Shown in pieces: positions 1 through 9,706 of a stretch of DNA of 64,000 nucleotides (position 1 is its first letter; the number at the start of each line of letters is the position of its first letter). The position numbers and the translations under genes are program-made. This stretch comes from Stappia taiwanensis (GTDB lineage Bacteria; Pseudomonadota; Alphaproteobacteria; Rhizobiales; Stappiaceae), in NCBI RefSeq assembly GCF_014635285.1, contig NZ_BMCR01000002.1, positions 372,001-436,000 of the forward strand, written 5' to 3'. Below the pieces are notes generated by a model. It did not search any database. It was not told the DNA's origin and was given only the letters and a program-made list of their open reading frames with translations.

Positions 1-466
1 GCGGGCCCGGCTGGGTGCGCTGCTGCCGCATGTGGATCTTCTGAAGATCAGCGGTGAGGACCTTGCCACCCTCTACCCGGATCGGGACGCCGCGACACTT
101 GCCGCCGCCTGGCTCGCCCGGGGGCCGTCGCTCGTCGTCGTCACCCATGGGGCGGAAGGAGCGGAAGCCTTCACCGGCAAGGCCCATGTCGCAATCCCCG
201 GACACCCGGTCGCGGTGGTCGACAGCGTCGGCGCCGGCGACAGTTTCCAGGCGGCAATGCTTGCCCGGCTTGGCGAGCGCGGTCAGCTTTCCGCCGAAGC
301 TCTTGCCCGGCTCGATGCCGAAGACCTCGGCGATCTCCTGCACTTTGCCGCCAGCGCCGCCGCCCTCACCTGCACCCGGCGCGGTGCCGACCTGCCCCGG
401 CGCGCGGAGCTTGCCTCCGCGTGCCACTCCGCCCCCTTCCCGTCTCCGCAAAACAGAGGCCCCTGA
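1..466 (+). CDS. PfkB-family carbohydrate kinase, 3' part (fructokinase or KDG kinase type)
   Basis: The reading frame is open from the first bases, so the N-terminus lies outside the window. What is visible is the C-terminal half of a ribokinase/PfkB sugar kinase. There is a strand ending VVVTHGAEGAEAF, then the PfkB signature DSVGAGDSFQAAML, whose GAGD forms the anion hole and supplies the catalytic Asp. Such enzymes phosphorylate sugars or keto-deoxy sugars with ATP in the cytoplasm. The TGA stop overlaps the zwf ATG (TGATG), so the two are translationally coupled. Placement with zwf-edd-eda-pgi suggests fructokinase, feeding fructose to Pgi, or 2-keto-3-deoxygluconate kinase, feeding Eda. 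The family does not fix the substrate. Confidence 0.85.
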   Translation, partial: RARLGALLPHVDLLKISGEDLATLYPDRDAATLAAAWLARGPSLVVVTHGAEGAEAFTGKAHVAIPGHPVAVVDSVGAGDSFQAAMLARLGERGQLSAEALARLDAEDLGDLLHFAASAAALTCTRRGADLPRRAELASACHSAPFPSPQNRGP

Positions 467-1938
467 TGGCTGTCCGTGTCATTGAAGTCGATCCGTTCGA
501 TCTTGTCGTTTTCGGTGCCACCGGCGATCTTGCCTACCGCAAGCTGCTGCCGGCGCTCTACCACCGCGATCTCGACGGCCAGTTGCCGGAAGACGCCCGC
601 ATTCTCGCCTGCTCGCGCCGCGACATGAGCGATGCGGAGTACCGCGCCCGGGCGGCCGAGGCGGTGCGCGAGCACGTAAGCGATATCGAGGAACCGGCGC
701 TGTCCCGCTTTCTGGAGCGGCTGAGCTATCTGGCCGTCGATGCCAGTGGCGAGCGCGGCTGGGAGGACCTCGCCGCCGCGCTTGAAGATCGGCCCGAGGT
801 GATCCGTGCCTTTTATCTCGCGGTCTCGCCCGATTTCTTCGGTGCGATCTGCGAGCGCATCGGCCGGCATGGGCTGGCAAGCGATACCGCCCGCATCGTC
901 ATCGAAAAGCCGATCGGCAAGGATGGCCAGTCGGCCCGGGCGCTCAACGCGGCCATTGGCGCGGTGTTCCGCGAGGATCAGATCTTCCGCATCGACCATT
1001 ATCTCGGCAAGGAGACGGTGCAGAACCTGATGGCGCTGCGCTTCGCCAATGCGCTGTTCGAACCTCTGTGGAACGCGGCGCATATCGACCACGTGCAGAT
1101 CACCGTTGCCGAGGCGCTCGGGGTGGAAGGCCGGGCGGGCTATTACGACACCGCCGGCGCCATGCGCGACATGCTCCAGAACCACATCCTGCAACTGCTC
1201 TGCCTGGTGGCGATGGAGCCGCCGGAATCCATGGACGCCGATTCCGTGCGCGACGAAAAGCTCAAGGTTCTGAAGGCACTGAGGCCAATGGACCCGGCCA
1301 TGGTGGAGCGCGCCACCGTGCGCGGCCAGTACCGGGCCGGCGCATCGGCCGGCGGCGCGGTGCCCGGCTATCTGGAAGAGCTGGACGATCCCGGCTCGCA
1401 GACCGAGACCTTCGTCGCCCTGAAGGCGGAAATCGCCAACTGGCGCTGGGCCAACGTGCCCTTCTACCTGCGCACCGGCAAGCGGCTCGCCGACCGGGTG
1501 TCGGAGATCGTCGTTCAGTTCCGCCCCATCCCCCATTCGATCTTCGAGGAAGAGGCCGGACCGATTTCCTCCAACCGGCTGGTGATCCGCCTGCAGCCGG
1601 ACGAGGGCGTGCGCATGCAGATCATGATCAAGGACCCCGGCCCGGGCGGCATGCGCCTGCGCCAGGTGCCGCTCGACATGTCCTTCGCCGAAGCCTTCCG
1701 GGTGCGCAACCCGGACGCCTATGAACGGCTCTTGATGGATGTGATCCGCGGCAACCAGACCCTGTTCATGCGCCGCGACGAGGTGGAGGCCGCCTGGGCC
1801 TGGGTCGACCCGATCCTGGAGGCCTGGGCGCACTTGCGCGAGCCGCCGAAGGGCTACACCTCCGGCACCTGGGGGCCGTCCGCCGCCATCGCCCTGATCG
1901 AGCGTGACGGCCGCACCTGGTTCGAAGACCTGATCTGA
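466..1938 (+). CDS. zwf: glucose-6-phosphate 1-dehydrogenase
   Basis: Oxidises glucose 6-phosphate to 6-phosphogluconolactone with NAD(P)+, the entry to the Entner-Doudoroff and oxidative pentose phosphate routes. The 490 residues match the family length. The N-terminal nucleotide-binding loop GATGDLA is at residues 17-23. The active-site signature RIDHYLGKETVQN starts at residue 175 and holds the Asp-His pair and the substrate-binding Lys. The ATG at 466 is chosen because it overlaps the upstream stop and begins a sequence that runs directly into the Rossmann fold; an in-frame start at 421 would add residues within the kinase gene. No lactonase gene follows before edd. Confidence 0.97.
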   Translation: MAVRVIEVDPFDLVVFGATGDLAYRKLLPALYHRDLDGQLPEDARILACSRRDMSDAEYRARAAEAVREHVSDIEEPALSRFLERLSYLAVDASGERGWEDLAAALEDRPEVIRAFYLAVSPDFFGAICERIGRHGLASDTARIVIEKPIGKDGQSARALNAAIGAVFREDQIFRIDHYLGKETVQNLMALRFANALFEPLWNAAHIDHVQITVAEALGVEGRAGYYDTAGAMRDMLQNHILQLLCLVAMEPPESMDADSVRDEKLKVLKALRPMDPAMVERATVRGQYRAGASAGGAVPGYLEELDDPGSQTETFVALKAEIANWRWANVPFYLRTGKRLADRVSEIVVQFRPIPHSIFEEEAGPISSNRLVIRLQPDEGVRMQIMIKDPGPGGMRLRQVPLDMSFAEAFRVRNPDAYERLLMDVIRGNQTLFMRRDEVEAAWAWVDPILEAWAHLREPPKGYTSGTWGPSAAIALIERDGRTWFEDLI

Positions 1939-1994
1939 CCGCACTCCCGATGCAGCCCGGTATGGTGGCGGGCGGCAAAGGCTTGGCAGCGAAT

Positions 1995-2008
1995 TTAAAT
2001 CGATTTAA
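1995..2008. promoter_or_regulatory. candidate operator palindrome upstream of edd
   Basis: A perfect 14-bp palindrome, TTAAATCGATTTAA, stands out in an otherwise GC-rich 160-bp gap between zwf and edd, about 90 bp before the edd start. A central CG flanked by A/T half-sites is typical of LacI-family operators. The regulator is not in this window, so its identity is unknown. It could equally be AT-rich promoter DNA. Confidence 0.4.
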
Positions 2009-2098
2009 TTGAAGGCGGCGCCGCACCGGGGCGACGCGCCGACAGGGTCCCGACGGCATCGCGACCGGATGGGCAACAGACAGAAGGACGAACGGCAG

Positions 2099-3934
2099 AT
2101 GAGCGTTCAGGCAACCATCGGCGAGGTCACCGACCGCATCCGCCAGCGCAGCCGCGACAGCCGGGCGCGCTATCTCGACCGCATCCGCGCCGCAGGTGAC
2201 GCCGGCCCCAGGCGCTCGGTGCTGTCCTGCGGCAATCTCGCCCATGGCTTTGCCGCCTGCGGTCTCACCGACAAGGACCGCCTCTCCGGCGACGTGGTGC
2301 CCAATCTGGCCATCGTCACCGCCTACAATGACATGCTGTCGGCCCATCAGCCCTACGAGCGGTTTCCCGAGCTGATCCGCGCGGCGGCGCGCGAGGCCGG
2401 CGCCGTTGCCCAGGTCGCCGCCGGTGTTCCGGCCATGTGCGACGGCGTCACGCAAGGTCAGGCCGGCATGGAGCTGTCGCTGTTTTCCCGTGACGTGATC
2501 GCCATGAGCGCCGCCGTCGGCCTGTCGCATCAGATGTTCGATGCGGCGGTGTTCCTCGGCATCTGCGACAAGATCGTTCCGGGCCTTGTGATTGCCGCCC
2601 TCTCCTTCGGCCACCTGCCTTGCGTCTTCATCCCGGCCGGGCCGATGCCCTCGGGTCTGCCCAATGACGAGAAGGCCAAGACCCGCCAGCTCTACGCGCA
2701 AGGCAAGATCGGCCGCGCCGAGCTGCTGGAGGCGGAAAGCAAGTCCTACCATTCGCCGGGCACCTGCACCTTCTACGGCACCGCCAATTCCAACCAGATG
2801 CTGATGGAGATCATGGGCCTGCACCTGCCGGGCACGAGCTTCGTCAACCCCAACACGCCCTTGCGCGATGCGCTGACCCGCGAGGCCGCCCAGCGCGCCC
2901 TGGCCCTCACCGCCCTTGGCAATGCCTACACCCCGGTCGGCGAGGTGATCGACGAGCGGGCCATCGTCAATGGCGTCGTCGGCCTGCACGCCACCGGCGG
3001 CTCCACCAACCACACCCTGCATCTGGTGGCCATGGCCCGCGCCGCCGGTATCCATCTGACCTGGGACGATATTTCCGACCTGTCTGCCGCCGTGCCGCTG
3101 CTCGCCAGGATCTACCCGAATGGTCTTGCCGACGTGAACCATTTCCATGCCGCCGGCGGCATGGGGCTGCTCATTCGCGAGCTCTTGTCCGCCGGGCTGC
3201 TGCATGAGGACGTGCGCACCGTCAACGGCACCGGTCTTGACGGCTACACGGTCGAGGCCCGCCTTGCCGAGGACGGCACCGTACTCCGCGAGCCGGCACC
3301 GGCGGAAAGCGGCGATCCCAAGGTGCTGACCAGTGCCGCCCGCCCGTTTCAGGAAAATGGCGGCCTGACCGTTCTGTCCGGCTCGCTCGGCCGGGCGGTC
3401 ATCAAGGTCTCGGCCGTCCGGCCCGACCGCCGGGTGATCGAGGCGCCGGCGCGGATCTTCGCCTCGCAGGACGATCTTCTTGCCGCCTTCAAGGCCGGCG
3501 AGCTGACCGGCGATGTGGTCGCCGTCGTCCGCTTCCAGGGTCCGAAGGCCTGCGGCATGCCCGAATTACACAAGCTCACTCCGGCCCTTGGTGTGCTGCA
3601 GGATCAGGGGCTGAAGGTGGCGCTGGTGACCGACGGACGCATGTCGGGTGCCTCCGGCAAGGTGCCGGCGGCGATCCACGTCACCCCGGAGGCCGTCGAC
3701 GGCGGCCCCATTGCCCGGCTGCGCGACGGGGATATCATTCGCGTCGACGCGGAGGCCGGACGGCTGGAGGTGCTGGTCGATCCGGACACCTTCGCCGCCC
3801 GCCCGGCAGCCACCGCCGAGCTTGCCGGCAACACGGTCGGCGTCGGCCGCGACCTCTTCGCCGCCTTCCGTGCCGCCGCCAGCCCGGCCGATGAAGGCGC
3901 CCATGTGTTTGGCCCGAATTTCGGCAAAATTTGA
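2099..3934 (+). CDS. edd: phosphogluconate dehydratase
   Basis: Dehydrates 6-phosphogluconate to 2-keto-3-deoxy-6-phosphogluconate, the first committed Entner-Doudoroff step. It belongs to the IlvD/Edd Fe-S dehydratase family. Family motifs in order are [59 protein letters not shown], the ATGGSTNH loop, and [20 protein letters not shown] near the C-terminus. The Cys residues in the MCDG, ICDK and GTCTFYG motifs fit the cluster ligands. The Edd-type N-terminus and 611-residue length separate it from IlvD. The ATG at 2099 has an AAGGACG ribosome site about 12 nt upstream; an earlier in-frame start at 2009 would fall on the operator-like palindrome. Confidence 0.96.
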   Translation: MSVQATIGEVTDRIRQRSRDSRARYLDRIRAAGDAGPRRSVLSCGNLAHGFAACGLTDKDRLSGDVVPNLAIVTAYNDMLSAHQPYERFPELIRAAAREAGAVAQVAAGVPAMCDGVTQGQAGMELSLFSRDVIAMSAAVGLSHQMFDAAVFLGICDKIVPGLVIAALSFGHLPCVFIPAGPMPSGLPNDEKAKTRQLYAQGKIGRAELLEAESKSYHSPGTCTFYGTANSNQMLMEIMGLHLPGTSFVNPNTPLRDALTREAAQRALALTALGNAYTPVGEVIDERAIVNGVVGLHATGGSTNHTLHLVAMARAAGIHLTWDDISDLSAAVPLLARIYPNGLADVNHFHAAGGMGLLIRELLSAGLLHEDVRTVNGTGLDGYTVEARLAEDGTVLREPAPAESGDPKVLTSAARPFQENGGLTVLSGSLGRAVIKVSAVRPDRRVIEAPARIFASQDDLLAAFKAGELTGDVVAVVRFQGPKACGMPELHKLTPALGVLQDQGLKVALVTDGRMSGASGKVPAAIHVTPEAVDGGPIARLRDGDIIRVDAEAGRLEVLVDPDTFAARPAATAELAGNTVGVGRDLFAAFRAAASPADEGAHVFGPNFGKI

Positions 3935-4063
3935 CGCGATTGCGATTGAAATTGTCAAAATTGCACGCATCGGAAGCGAAGTTTTAAAGGACGAAGCGCT
4001 AGAAACGGGCCAAACGCATGCCGCTCCCTTCGGGCGGCCCGTGCCCAGACCGCCGGAGAGGCC

Positions 4064-4702
4064 ATGACACAAGACACCCAGCGGATTGACACGGTGATGA
4101 CCGCAAGCCCGGTTATCCCCGTCCTAGTCGTCGAGGATCCGGCGAAAGCCGTGCCGATGGCCAGGGCTCTGGTGCGCGGCGGCTTGCCGGCCATCGAGAT
4201 CACCTTGCGCACGGAAACGGCGCTGGAGGCGATCCGCGCCGTCGCCGCTGAGGTGGCGGGCGCCATTGTCGGCGCAGGTACGGTTCTGGACGCCCGCCAA
4301 TATGACGCGGTGGCCAAAGCCGGCGCCCGGTTCGCGGTCGCCCCCGGGGCGACCGAGGCGCTGCTGTCCGCCGCAGCCGGACATGACGTGCCGCTGCTGC
4401 CCGGCGCCGCCACCCCATCCGAGGTCATGCGCCTGCTGGAGGCCGGCTATTCCCGGCTGAAGCTGTTTCCGGCCGAGGCGGTCGGCGGGCTCGCGCTGTT
4501 GAAGGCGCTTGCCTCTCCCCTGCCGGCGGCCCGGTTTTGCCCGACCGGCGGCATCACTCCGGCCAATGCCCCGGCCTATCTGGCGCTTTCCAATGTCGCC
4601 TGCGTCGGCGGTTCCTGGATCGCGCCGGCCGCCGCCATTTCCGCCGGCGACTGGGACGGGATCGAGCAACGGGCGCGGCAGGCGGCGGCCCTCGACCGCT
4701 GA
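4064..4702 (+). CDS. eda: 2-dehydro-3-deoxy-phosphogluconate (KDPG) aldolase
   Basis: Splits KDPG into pyruvate and glyceraldehyde 3-phosphate. It is a class I aldolase of 212 residues with a TIM-barrel sequence. The Schiff-base Lys is K133 in SRLKLFPAE and the catalytic Glu is E45 in EITLRT. The phosphate-binding segment CPTGGIT and the final GGSWIA strand are present. It lies 129 bp after edd and 44 bp before pgi. A GGAGAGG ribosome site sits just before the ATG. The gap before it is AT-rich and contains a TTTGAC/GTCAAA inverted repeat near 3930-3959, which may carry a separate promoter or operator. Confidence 0.96.
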   Translation: MTQDTQRIDTVMTASPVIPVLVVEDPAKAVPMARALVRGGLPAIEITLRTETALEAIRAVAAEVAGAIVGAGTVLDARQYDAVAKAGARFAVAPGATEALLSAAAGHDVPLLPGAATPSEVMRLLEAGYSRLKLFPAEAVGGLALLKALASPLPAARFCPTGGITPANAPAYLALSNVACVGGSWIAPAAAISAGDWDGIEQRARQAAALDR

Positions 4703-4746
4703 CATCGAAACGCGCCAAACCGGCGAAACGGGGAAGGAGAACAGGG

Positions 4747-6414
4747 ATGACGGCCGATCATTGGCAACGCCTGCGCGACCATGCCGAAACGCTGAAGCCC
4801 ATCGGCCTGCGCGGCCTGTTTTCCGCGGAAAACAACCGTTTCGAGCGGTTCTCCGTCTCCCTTGACGACCTCACCCTCGACCTCTCCAAGACCCTGATCA
4901 CCGAGGAGACCCTCGGCCTGCTCTTCGCCCTGGCCGACAACTGCCAGCTTATGGCCCGACGCGCGGCGATGTTCCAGGGCGCCCCGATCAACACCACCGA
5001 GGACCGCGCCGCCCTGCATGTCGCCCTGCGCAATCTGTCCGGCGCGCCAATGTATCTGGGCGGTGCCGACGTGATGCCGGAGGTGTTGACGACCCTGGCG
5101 CGGATGAGCGCCTTTTCCGCCGCGATCCGCAGCGGCAGCCTGACCGGCCATCGCGGCGCGCGCTTCACCGATGTGGTCAACATCGGCATCGGCGGCTCGG
5201 ACCTTGGACCGGCGATGGTCACCGCCGCCCTTGCTCCTTACGCCGATGGCCCGCGCCTCCATTTCGTCTCCAATGTGGACGGCGCCCATATCGCCGACAC
5301 GTTGAAGCCGCTCGACCCGGCCACCACCCTTTTCATCGTTGCCTCCAAGACCTTCACCACCACCGAGACCATGACCAACGCGGCCACCGCCCGCCGCTGG
5401 ATCGCCGGGGCCCTCGGCGAGGAGGCGGTCGGCAGCCATTTCGCCGCCGTCTCGACCGCGCTCGACAAGGTCGCCGAGTTCGGCATCGACAAGACCCGCG
5501 TGTTCGGCTTCTGGGACTGGGTCGGCGGACGCTATTCGGTCTGGTCGGCGATCGGCCTGCCGGTGATGATCGCCATCGGCGCGGAGCGGTTCGAGGCCTT
5601 CCTTGGCGGCGCCCATGCGATGGATCTGCATTTCCAGCAAGCGCCGATGGCCCGCAACCTGCCGGTGCTGCTGGGCCTTGCCGGCGTCTGGCACCGCAAT
5701 GTGCTGGGCTATGGCGCGCGGGCGATCCTTCCTTACGATCAACGGCTTGCCCGCCTGCCCGCCTATCTGCAACAGCTCGACATGGAATCGAACGGCAAGC
5801 GCGTGTCCCGCGATGGCACAGCAGTCACCGAGGCCACCGGTCCGCTCGTTTGGGGCGAGCCGGGCACCAATGGCCAGCACGCCTTCTTCCAGCTTCTGCA
5901 TCAGGGCACCGATGTGATCCCCTGCGAGTTCATTATCGCCGCCGAAGGCCACGAACCGGATCTTGCCCATCACCATCGGCAGTTGGTTGCCAGTTGCCTC
6001 GCCCAGTCCGAAGCCCTCCTGCGCGGCCGCGATCTGGCAGAAGCCCGGCGCCAGCTCACGGCTGAAGGCCACCCCGCCGATGTCGTCGAAAAGCTCGCGC
6101 CGCACAAGGTGTTTCCCGGCAACCGTCCCTCGATCACCCTCGTTCATGACAAGACCACCCCATACGCGCTGGGACGGCTGATCGCGCTCTACGAACACCG
6201 GGTCTTCGTCGAAGGCACGATCTGGAACATCAACTCCTTCGACCAATGGGGCGTGGAGTTGGGCAAGGAACTGGCCTGCGCCTTGCTGCCGCTGCTCGCC
6301 GGTCAGACGCCGGAGACAGGACCAGGAGAGCCTGTCCACGACAGCTCCACCCTCGGGCTGGCGCGGCGTCTTTGCCGGGCCATGCGGGAAGAAAGCACCA
6401 CTCCCGAGACCTGA
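4747..6414 (+). CDS. pgi: glucose-6-phosphate isomerase
   Basis: Interconverts glucose 6-phosphate and fructose 6-phosphate, linking fructose or gluconeogenic flux to Zwf. The protein has 555 residues. Family signatures include [15 protein letters not shown] (phosphate-binding loop), [13 protein letters not shown], and [15 protein letters not shown] with the C-terminal catalytic region. The ATG at 4747 is preceded by AAGGAG with seven-base spacing; earlier in-frame codons overlap eda and are rejected. It is the last gene of the kinase-zwf-edd-eda-pgi group. Confidence 0.97.
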   Translation: MTADHWQRLRDHAETLKPIGLRGLFSAENNRFERFSVSLDDLTLDLSKTLITEETLGLLFALADNCQLMARRAAMFQGAPINTTEDRAALHVALRNLSGAPMYLGGADVMPEVLTTLARMSAFSAAIRSGSLTGHRGARFTDVVNIGIGGSDLGPAMVTAALAPYADGPRLHFVSNVDGAHIADTLKPLDPATTLFIVASKTFTTTETMTNAATARRWIAGALGEEAVGSHFAAVSTALDKVAEFGIDKTRVFGFWDWVGGRYSVWSAIGLPVMIAIGAERFEAFLGGAHAMDLHFQQAPMARNLPVLLGLAGVWHRNVLGYGARAILPYDQRLARLPAYLQQLDMESNGKRVSRDGTAVTEATGPLVWGEPGTNGQHAFFQLLHQGTDVIPCEFIIAAEGHEPDLAHHHRQLVASCLAQSEALLRGRDLAEARRQLTAEGHPADVVEKLAPHKVFPGNRPSITLVHDKTTPYALGRLIALYEHRVFVEGTIWNINSFDQWGVELGKELACALLPLLAGQTPETGPGEPVHDSSTLGLARRLCRAMREESTTPET

Positions 6415-6591
6415 TTCGCCCCTCTCGCCCGCGAAACAATTTGCCATTCCAATGATCTGCGTCACAGCTTCACCCCCGCAGGTACCTAGACTGCCAGGGC
6501 ATTTGGTGCTGAAATACCCGTAAGGCACGGATGGCCCTGTGTTGTCGGGCAGGTTTCGAAGGCGCAGCAATCGTAACAACAGGAAACGACA

Positions 6592-6864
6592 ATGACCTTG
6601 AGAATTTTGCTTGTGACAGCAACGGCCCTGACGCTCGCGGCCTGCCAGTCGGACAGCCAGCGCGACCGCGCCCTCGTCGGCGGCGGCCTTGGCGCGGCCA
6701 CCGGTGCGGCCGTTGGCGCGGCGGCGACCGGCGATGTGGGCGGCGCCCTCGTCGGCGGTGTGATCGGCGGTGTTGGCGGTGCCATGGTCGGATCGGCCAC
6801 CACCCCGAAGAACTGCGTGGCCCGCGACCGCTATGGCCGCCGCTACCGGGTTGCCTGCCCGTAA
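6592..6864 (+). CDS. small glycine-zipper lipoprotein, copy 1
   Basis: A 90-residue protein with a lipoprotein signal peptide ending LTLAAC, then QSDSQRDRALVGGG. Two glycine-zipper helices follow (GGLGAATGAAVGAA and GGVIGGVGGAMVGSA), then a short tail ending DRYGRRYRVACP. Glycine-zipper lipoproteins resemble the Rickettsia 17-kDa antigen group and sit in the outer membrane. The function of this one is unknown. It is the first of three tandem paralogues; copy 2 is nearly identical after the signal peptide. The ribosome site is AGGAAA before the ATG. Confidence 0.85.
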   Translation: MTLRILLVTATALTLAACQSDSQRDRALVGGGLGAATGAAVGAAATGDVGGALVGGVIGGVGGAMVGSATTPKNCVARDRYGRRYRVACP

Positions 6865-6932
6865 CCTGCGGCGCGGGTAAACGCCCCTGACGACGCACGA
6901 CCGGCTTTCTGCATGAACCTCTGGAGGCGATG

Positions 6933-7202
6933 ATGGTGAAGATTGTTCTCGTTTCAGCCGCAGCCCTGCTGCTTGCAGCCTGCCAGTCGGACAGCCAACG
7001 CGACCGCGCCCTCGTCGGCGGCGGCCTTGGCGCAGCCACGGGCGCGGCCGTCGGCGCGGCGGCGACCGGCGATGTGGGCGGCGCCCTTGTCGGTGGCGTG
7101 ATCGGCGGTGTCGGCGGTGCCATGGTCGGATCGGCCACCACCCCGAAGAACTGCATTGCCCGCGATCGCTATGGCCGCCGTTATCGGGTCGCCTGCCCAT
7201 AA
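6933..7202 (+). CDS. small glycine-zipper lipoprotein, copy 2
   Basis: An 89-residue paralogue, 68 bp after copy 1, with the same lipobox (LLAAC), the same QSDSQRDRALVGGG start of the mature part, the same glycine zippers and the RYGRRYRVACP tail. Two ATG codons are adjacent at 6930 and 6933. The GGAGG ribosome site at 6923-6927 is only two bases from the first but five from the second, so 6933 is preferred. Only a few residues differ from copy 1, mainly in the signal peptide, pointing to recent duplication. Confidence 0.85.
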   Translation: MVKIVLVSAAALLLAACQSDSQRDRALVGGGLGAATGAAVGAAATGDVGGALVGGVIGGVGGAMVGSATTPKNCIARDRYGRRYRVACP

Positions 7203-7366
7203 ACCTGCCACATCTGGCGGGCATAAGCAGAATGGCAAACAAAAAACTGGATCGGGCCGGTGTTTTCAGGAACAACAGGGCCGGTGACATATGTCTTTGC
7301 GCGACCGGTGGACGGGACCGCATCGACACGAAGGGTCTTGGCCCTGATTTTCTGGAGGCATAGTGA

Positions 7367-7636
7367 ATGAAAAAGGTTGTACTCGTATCGGCGGCGGCTC
7401 TCCTGCTCGCGGCCTGCCAGTCCGATAGCCAGCGCGATCGCACCCTCATCGGCGGTGGCCTTGGCGCCGCGACCGGTGCAGCAATCGGCGCGGCAACAGG
7501 CGGCGGCGCCGGCGCCGCCCTTGCCGGTGCGGCGATCGGTGCGGTTGGCGGCGGCGTCGTCGGCGCGGCGACCACACCGAAGAACTGCATTGCAACCGAC
7601 CAGTACGGCCGCCGCTACCGCGTCGTCTGCCCCTGA
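7367..7636 (+). CDS. small glycine-zipper lipoprotein, copy 3
   Basis: An 89-residue third paralogue with the same lipobox and QSDSQRDRTLIGGG. It is more diverged in the zipper region (ATGGGAGAALAGAAIG) and in the tail (DQYGRRYRVVCP). Its ATG follows an in-frame TGA and a GGAGG site with eight-base spacing. The 164-bp gap before it holds a short CCTGCCA/TGGCGGG hairpin just after copy 2, so it may have its own promoter. Outer-membrane lipoprotein is the likely location; no function can be assigned. Confidence 0.85.
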   Translation: MKKVVLVSAAALLLAACQSDSQRDRTLIGGGLGAATGAAIGAATGGGAGAALAGAAIGAVGGGVVGAATTPKNCIATDQYGRRYRVVCP

Positions 7637-7648
7637 TCCAACAAACAA

Positions 7649-7678
7649 GATCCCGCACCGCAGCTGCGATGCGGGATC
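7649..7678 (+). terminator. hairpin after the lipoprotein array
   Basis: The inverted repeat GATCCCGCA/TGCGGGATC has a 9-bp stem and a 12-nt loop containing CAGCTG, 12 bp after the copy 3 stop. It lacks a U tract and is followed by a stronger terminator. Confidence 0.5.
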
Positions 7679-7713
7679 GCTGGATGTTGGCCGGCCTCTG
7701 GCCGGATGACAGT

Positions 7714-7750
7714 AGAAAAGCCCCCGTCGCCTGGCGCCGGGGGCTTTTCT
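7714..7750. terminator. bidirectional Rho-independent terminator
   Basis: AGAAAAGCCCCCG pairs with CGGGGGCTTTTCT around a short loop. The U run on one strand and the A run on the other make it act in both directions. It sits between the lipoprotein genes and the convergent ald gene. Confidence 0.85.
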
Positions 7751-7818
7751 CTATCTGGCTCTTTGGTCCTCACGCACCGGGCTTTTCTGCCCGCAGCCGA
7801 AGACGATGGCTGGATCGC

Positions 7819-8952
7819 TCAGGCCGCGGCCGCGACATCCGCCAGCGCATCGCGCGGATCGACATAGTCGTAGCCCAGCGCATCGGCGACCGCCTGGCAG
7901 GTCACCTTGCCGCCATGCACATTGAGGCCGGCGAGCAGATGCGGATTGTCCAAAAGCGCCTGCTTGTAGCCCTGATCGGCCAGTGCCAGAACAAAGGGCA
8001 AGGTCGCGTTGGTCAGCGCATAGGTCGAGGTGCGCGGCACCGCGCCGGGCATGTTGGCGACGCAGTAATGCACCACATCATCGACCATGTAGGTCGGTTC
8101 CGCATGGGTGGTGGCGTGGGAGGTCTCGAAACATCCGCCCTGATCGATCGCCACATCGACCAGCACCGAGCCGGGCTTCATCCGCCGCACATGCTCGGCG
8201 GTCACCAGCTTGGGCGCCGCCGCCCCGGCCACCAGCACCGCGCCGATGACCAGATCCGCGTCCAGCACATATTGTTCCACCGCGGCGCGGGTCGAATAGA
8301 CCGTGCGCAGCGCCGAGCCGAACCGCGCCGACAATTCGCCGAGCACATCGAGGCTGCGGTCCAGCACGGTCACATCCGCGCCAAGGCCGAGCGCCATGGT
8401 GATCGCCTGGGCGCCAACGACACCGCCGCCGATCACCACCACCCGCGCCGGCGCCACTCCGGGCACCCCGCCGATCAAGGCGCCAAGCCCCCCATGCACC
8501 CGCTCAAGCGCGGTCGCCCCCGCCTGGATCGACAGCCGGCCGGCCACCTGGGACATGGGCGCCAGCAGCGGCAAGCCACCGCGCTTGTCGGTCACGGTCT
8601 CATAGGCGATGCATGTCGCGCCCGACTTGACGAGGTCTTCCGTCTGCGGCGCATCCGGCGCCAGGTGCAGATAGGTGAAAAGCACATGATCGGGTCGGAG
8701 CATCGCCCGTTCCGACGCCTGCGGTTCCTTGACCTTGACGATCATGCCGGCAGCGGCGAACACCTCCGCCTCATCCGGCAGGATCCGCGCGCCCGCCGCT
8801 TCATAGTCGAGATCCGATGCACCGATGCCGATCCCCGCGCCGGTCTCCACCACCACCTCATGCCCATGAGCGACAATCTCCCGAACAGCATCCGGGGTCA
8901 GGCCGACCCGATATTCGTGATTCTTGATTTCCTTCGGCACACCGATACGCAT
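7819..8952 (-). CDS. ald: alanine dehydrogenase
   Basis: Catalyses reversible NAD-dependent oxidative deamination of L-alanine to pyruvate and ammonium. The protein begins [20 protein letters not shown], the family N-terminus with its conserved Arg and Lys. YLHLAPD carries the catalytic His region, and [20 protein letters not shown] is the Rossmann NAD site. Its length of 377 is normal. The start at 8952 has a GAGAGGAG ribosome site; an open frame upstream crosses the promoter and is not used. It is divergent from an Lrp-type regulator, the usual arrangement for alanine-induced ald. A TATACT box at 9004-9009 on this strand fits a -10 element without a good -35, suggesting activator dependence. 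Confidence 0.96.
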   Translation of the reverse strand: MRIGVPKEIKNHEYRVGLTPDAVREIVAHGHEVVVETGAGIGIGASDLDYEAAGARILPDEAEVFAAAGMIVKVKEPQASERAMLRPDHVLFTYLHLAPDAPQTEDLVKSGATCIAYETVTDKRGGLPLLAPMSQVAGRLSIQAGATALERVHGGLGALIGGVPGVAPARVVVIGGGVVGAQAITMALGLGADVTVLDRSLDVLGELSARFGSALRTVYSTRAAVEQYVLDADLVIGAVLVAGAAAPKLVTAEHVRRMKPGSVLVDVAIDQGGCFETSHATTHAEPTYMVDDVVHYCVANMPGAVPRTSTYALTNATLPFVLALADQGYKQALLDNPHLLAGLNVHGGKVTCQAVADALGYDYVDPRDALADVAAAA

Positions 8953-9058
8953 GGCTGTCTCCTCTCTCACCCGGGCTCTGTTGGCCACGTTTCTTATTTT
9001 GACAGTATACGTCTTTTTCTTCCGAATTCGGTTGCAAACTTGACACTTTATGCGCATT

Positions 9059-9079
9059 CGAAGCAATATTGTTGCGACG
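9059..9079. promoter_or_regulatory. candidate Lrp/AsnC operator between ald and the regulator
   Basis: An imperfect palindrome with arms CG..GCAA and TTGC..CG around TATTG lies in the 165-bp divergent promoter region, about 39 bp before the regulator ATG and upstream of the ald -10 box. Its position suits an alanine-responsive Lrp protein controlling both genes. Confidence 0.45.
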
Positions 9080-9117
9080 AATAGAAAATCGACCGCAGAA
9101 TCTGCGAAAGGCAGTTC

Positions 9118-9618
9118 ATGCCCCTCGACCGGATCGACCGCCGCATTCTGGAGCGCCTGCAACGGGACGGACGCATTGCCAATGCCGACCTGGCGGAGTT
9201 TGTCGGCCTGTCGGCCTCCGCCTGCCTGCGCCGGGTCCGGACGCTGGAGGAAGCCGGCATCATTGATCGATATGTCGCGCTGCTGGATCAGAGCAAGATC
9301 GGCCGGCGCATGGACATCTTCGTCGAGATCTCTCTCAAATCGCAATCGAACGAGACTCTGAGCGCCTTCGAAGAGGCGGTGGCCCGATCAACGGAGATCA
9401 TGGAATGCCACCTGATGGCCGGTGATGCGGATTACCTCTTGCGCATCGCCGCCGCCGATCCGGTCGATTTTGAGCGCATCCACCGCGATCATCTCGCCCG
9501 GCTGCCGGGCGTGTCGCGCATGCGCACCTCCTTCGCCATTCGCGCCGTATCGAGGAACACCGCCTTCTCCCTTCCCGAGACGGGGCCCGACCTGCCACAA
9601 CAGGCAAAAGCGAAATGA
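9118..9618 (+). CDS. Lrp/AsnC family transcriptional regulator, probably the ald activator
   Basis: A 166-residue feast/famine regulator. Residues 1-60 form the winged helix-turn-helix (LDRIDRRILERLQRDGRI, then SASACLRRVRTLEEAGII). Residues 65-150 form the effector-binding RAM domain, with MAGDADYLLRI as the ligand-loop segment. Divergence from ald strongly suggests that it senses alanine and activates ald, as related regulators do in other alphaproteobacteria. That role is inferred from position. Confidence 0.9.
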   Translation: MPLDRIDRRILERLQRDGRIANADLAEFVGLSASACLRRVRTLEEAGIIDRYVALLDQSKIGRRMDIFVEISLKSQSNETLSAFEEAVARSTEIMECHLMAGDADYLLRIAAADPVDFERIHRDHLARLPGVSRMRTSFAIRAVSRNTAFSLPETGPDLPQQAKAK

Positions 9619-9638
9619 ACGCATAGGTTTGTGGGAGA

Positions 9639-9666
9639 GTGTATAGGTTACCACTACCATATACAC
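9639..9666. promoter_or_regulatory. inverted repeat upstream of the receiver-protein gene
   Basis: GTGTATA and TATACAC are separated by 14 bases and centred about 54 bp before the next ATG. It is either an operator or a weak hairpin; no regulator can be named. Confidence 0.35.
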
Positions 9667-9706
9667 CTAAGGTCGATTCTGCAGGCAGGGGATCAACGGG
9701 TTTTTC

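Noticed and set aside
4576-7590. Very long minus-strand open frame across pgi and the lipoproteins
   Set aside because: It is an antisense shadow of GC-rich genes; the translation is Arg/Pro/Gly-rich without domains.
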